Positions 62,863 to 64,000 of a stretch of 64,000 nucleotides of DNA are shown here, piece by piece. The notes beneath the pieces are model-generated. The model was not told the origin of the DNA. It saw only the letters and a list, made by a program, of their open reading frames with translations, and searched no databases. Each line of letters begins with the position of its first letter. Positions within the stretch are counted from its first letter, which is position 1. Location: NCBI RefSeq assembly GCF_019801965.1, contig NZ_JAHVIA010000002.1, positions 372,001 through 436,000 of the forward strand. Reading direction: 5' to 3'. A program made the translations under genes and the position numbers. Source of the DNA: Salipiger bermudensis. GTDB taxonomy: Bacteria; Pseudomonadota; Alphaproteobacteria; Rhodobacterales; Rhodobacteraceae.

Positions 62863-64000
62863 TCAATTCCCTTCGATGGTCAGCGCCTCGTTCACGAGCG
62901 CTTCTTGTTGTGCCTTGTGCTGGCTGGCCAGACCCGTGGCGGGCGAGGCCGAGGTGGCGCGGCCCACATAGACCGGCCGCTTGTGGGTGGCGTCGATGCG
63001 CCCCAGCACCCATTCGATGTTGGGCTCGATGAAGGTCCAGGCGCCCTGGTTCTTCGGCTCTTCCTGGCACCAGATCATCTCGGCGCCCTTGAAGCGCTCC
63101 AGCTCCTTCACCAGGCTGAGCGCCGGGAAGGGATAGAACTGCTCGATGCGCAGGATGTAGACATCGTCGAGGCCACGGGCATCGCGCTCTTCCAGCAGGT
63201 CGTAGTAGACCTTGCCCGAGCACATCACGACGCGCTTGATCTCCGCATCGGGCTTCAGCTGGGTGTCCGAATGGCCCTTCTCGGCATCGTCCCAGAGCAC
63301 CCGGTGGAAGCTCGAGCCGGTGACGAAATCCTCGGCATTCGAGACCGCCAGCTTGTGACGCAGAAGCGATTTCGGCGTCATCATGATCAGCGGCTTGCGG
63401 TAGCTGCGGTGCAGCTGGCGGCGCAGGATGTGGAAGTAGTTGGCCGGGGTCGAGCAGTTGGCGACGATCCAGTTGTCCTGGCCGCACATCTGCAGGAAGC
63501 GCTCGAGGCGGGCCGAGCTGTGCTCGGGGCCCTGGCCCTCGAAGCCGTGCGGCAGCAGGCAGACGAGGCCCGACATGCGCAGCCACTTGGATTCACCCGA
63601 CGACACGAACTGGTCGAACATGATCTGCGCGCCGTTGGCGAAATCGCCGAACTGGGCTTCCCAGAGCACCAGCGCGTTGGGTTCGGCCAGCGAGTAGCCA
63701 TACTCGAAGCCGCAGACCGCGTATTCCGACAGCGCCGAGTCGATCACCTCGTAGCGGGCCTGACCCTCGCGGATGTTGTTGAGCGGGTAGTAGCGCTCTT
63801 CGTCATCCTGGTTGATCAGGCCGGAATGGCGCTGCGAGAAGGTGCCGCGGGTGCTGTCCTGACCGGACAGGCGGACCGGGTAGCCCTCGGTGAGCAGCGA
63901 GCCGAAGGCGAGGCTTTCGGCGGTCGCCCAGTCGAAGCCCTCGCCGCTCTCGAACATCTTCTTGCGATGGTCGAGGAAGCGGCCGACGGTCTTGTGTAGC
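62863..64000 (-). CDS. sucA: 2-oxoglutarate dehydrogenase E1, 5' part outside window
   Basis: The C-terminal 378 codons are present; the frame continues to the right edge ([19 protein letters not shown] at the edge). Features include [83 protein letters not shown] text and a C-terminal IEQFYPFP...[15 protein letters not shown], all SucA. The thiamine-binding half lies outside. It decarboxylates 2-oxoglutarate and loads E2. Confidence 0.95.
   Translation of the reverse strand, partial: LHKTVGRFLDHRKKMFESGEGFDWATAESLAFGSLLTEGYPVRLSGQDSTRGTFSQRHSGLINQDDEERYYPLNNIREGQARYEVIDSALSEYAVCGFEYGYSLAEPNALVLWEAQFGDFANGAQIMFDQFVSSGESKWLRMSGLVCLLPHGFEGQGPEHSSARLERFLQMCGQDNWIVANCSTPANYFHILRRQLHRSYRKPLIMMTPKSLLRHKLAVSNAEDFVTGSSFHRVLWDDAEKGHSDTQLKPDAEIKRVVMCSGKVYYDLLEERDARGLDDVYILRIEQFYPFPALSLVKELERFKGAEMIWCQEEPKNQGAWTFIEPNIEWVLGRIDATHKRPVYVGRATSASPATGLASQHKAQQEALVNEALTIEGN

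Overview
The window is a GC-rich, gene-dense chromosomal segment with about 80 protein genes, no rRNA or recognisable tRNA, and no insertion sequence, prophage or CRISPR array. Gene content and order point to Alphaproteobacteria, order Rhodobacterales (Rhodobacter/Roseobacter relatives). Supporting features are petP-petR, a CenR-type regulator, a DUF1127 protein with RNA hairpins behind it, rpsO-pnp, taurine:pyruvate aminotransferase with tauABC, the histone-deacetylase-like/xseB/ispA/dxs order, a two-lipoyl SucB, and five copies of an intergenic repeat of a type common in this group. Genus cannot be fixed from the sequence alone.

Layout. 1-204: start of a sugar kinase running off the left edge. 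587-9567: a mostly minus-strand cell-envelope/stress cluster (zinc-ribbon membrane protein, SPFH-GYF protein, single-domain globin, DUF2927 lipoprotein, TelA, XpaC, a 29-residue membrane peptide, an XpaC-like paralogue and a small two-helix membrane protein). A secreted protein and a cupin lie on the plus strand within it. 9653-12762: RNA modification (rluB-type, tadA, rluE-type) and a DMT exporter. 12770-15847: ruvC-ruvA-[GIY-YIG gene]-ruvB, with a lower-GC nuclease-family gene between ruvA and ruvB. 16172-20249: DUF1127 protein, membrane protein, prmA, hemC and hemE. 20335-28642: xthA, cardiolipin synthase, EEP phosphatase, YbbN/CnoX, Lon-N protein, Trm112, small cytochrome c, ferric-reductase-like flavoprotein, serine/threonine dehydratase and DUF1643. 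28722-32618: RTX protein, rpsO and pnp. 32744-38163: unknown protein, candidate sRNA, catalase, CenR-type regulator, ribA and an L,D-transpeptidase. 38350-46686: dxs-ispA-xseB-HDAC, petR-petP, ilvE and amn. 46828-53406: HU, OhrR-like regulator, GNAT-tpa and tauABC. 53513-58502: zinc-ribbon protein, ftsE-ftsX-plsC-PPOX and a Tat-exported intradiol dioxygenase. 58599-64000: lpdA, two MAPEG proteins, a small protein, sucB and the start-truncated sucA of the 2-oxoglutarate dehydrogenase complex.

Functional links. TelA, XpaC, SPFH and zinc-ribbon proteins probably serve one membrane-stress function. tpa and tauABC take up taurine and start its degradation. lpdA, sucB and sucA supply the E3, E2 and E1 of one complex. 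ruvCAB resolves Holliday junctions. dxs and ispA make isoprenoid precursors, and hemC and hemE make tetrapyrroles.

The most noteworthy non-coding signals are: (a) a candidate minus-strand sRNA beside the catalase gene, with two perfect stem-loops flanking an anti-Shine-Dalgarno CCUCCC; (b) a similar hairpin/CCUCCCCC/terminator arrangement after the DUF1127 gene; (c) a five-copy intergenic repeat that follows a gene's 3' end with the same polarity in every copy; and (d) a 545-bp gap with overlapping, mutually exclusive palindromes before amn.
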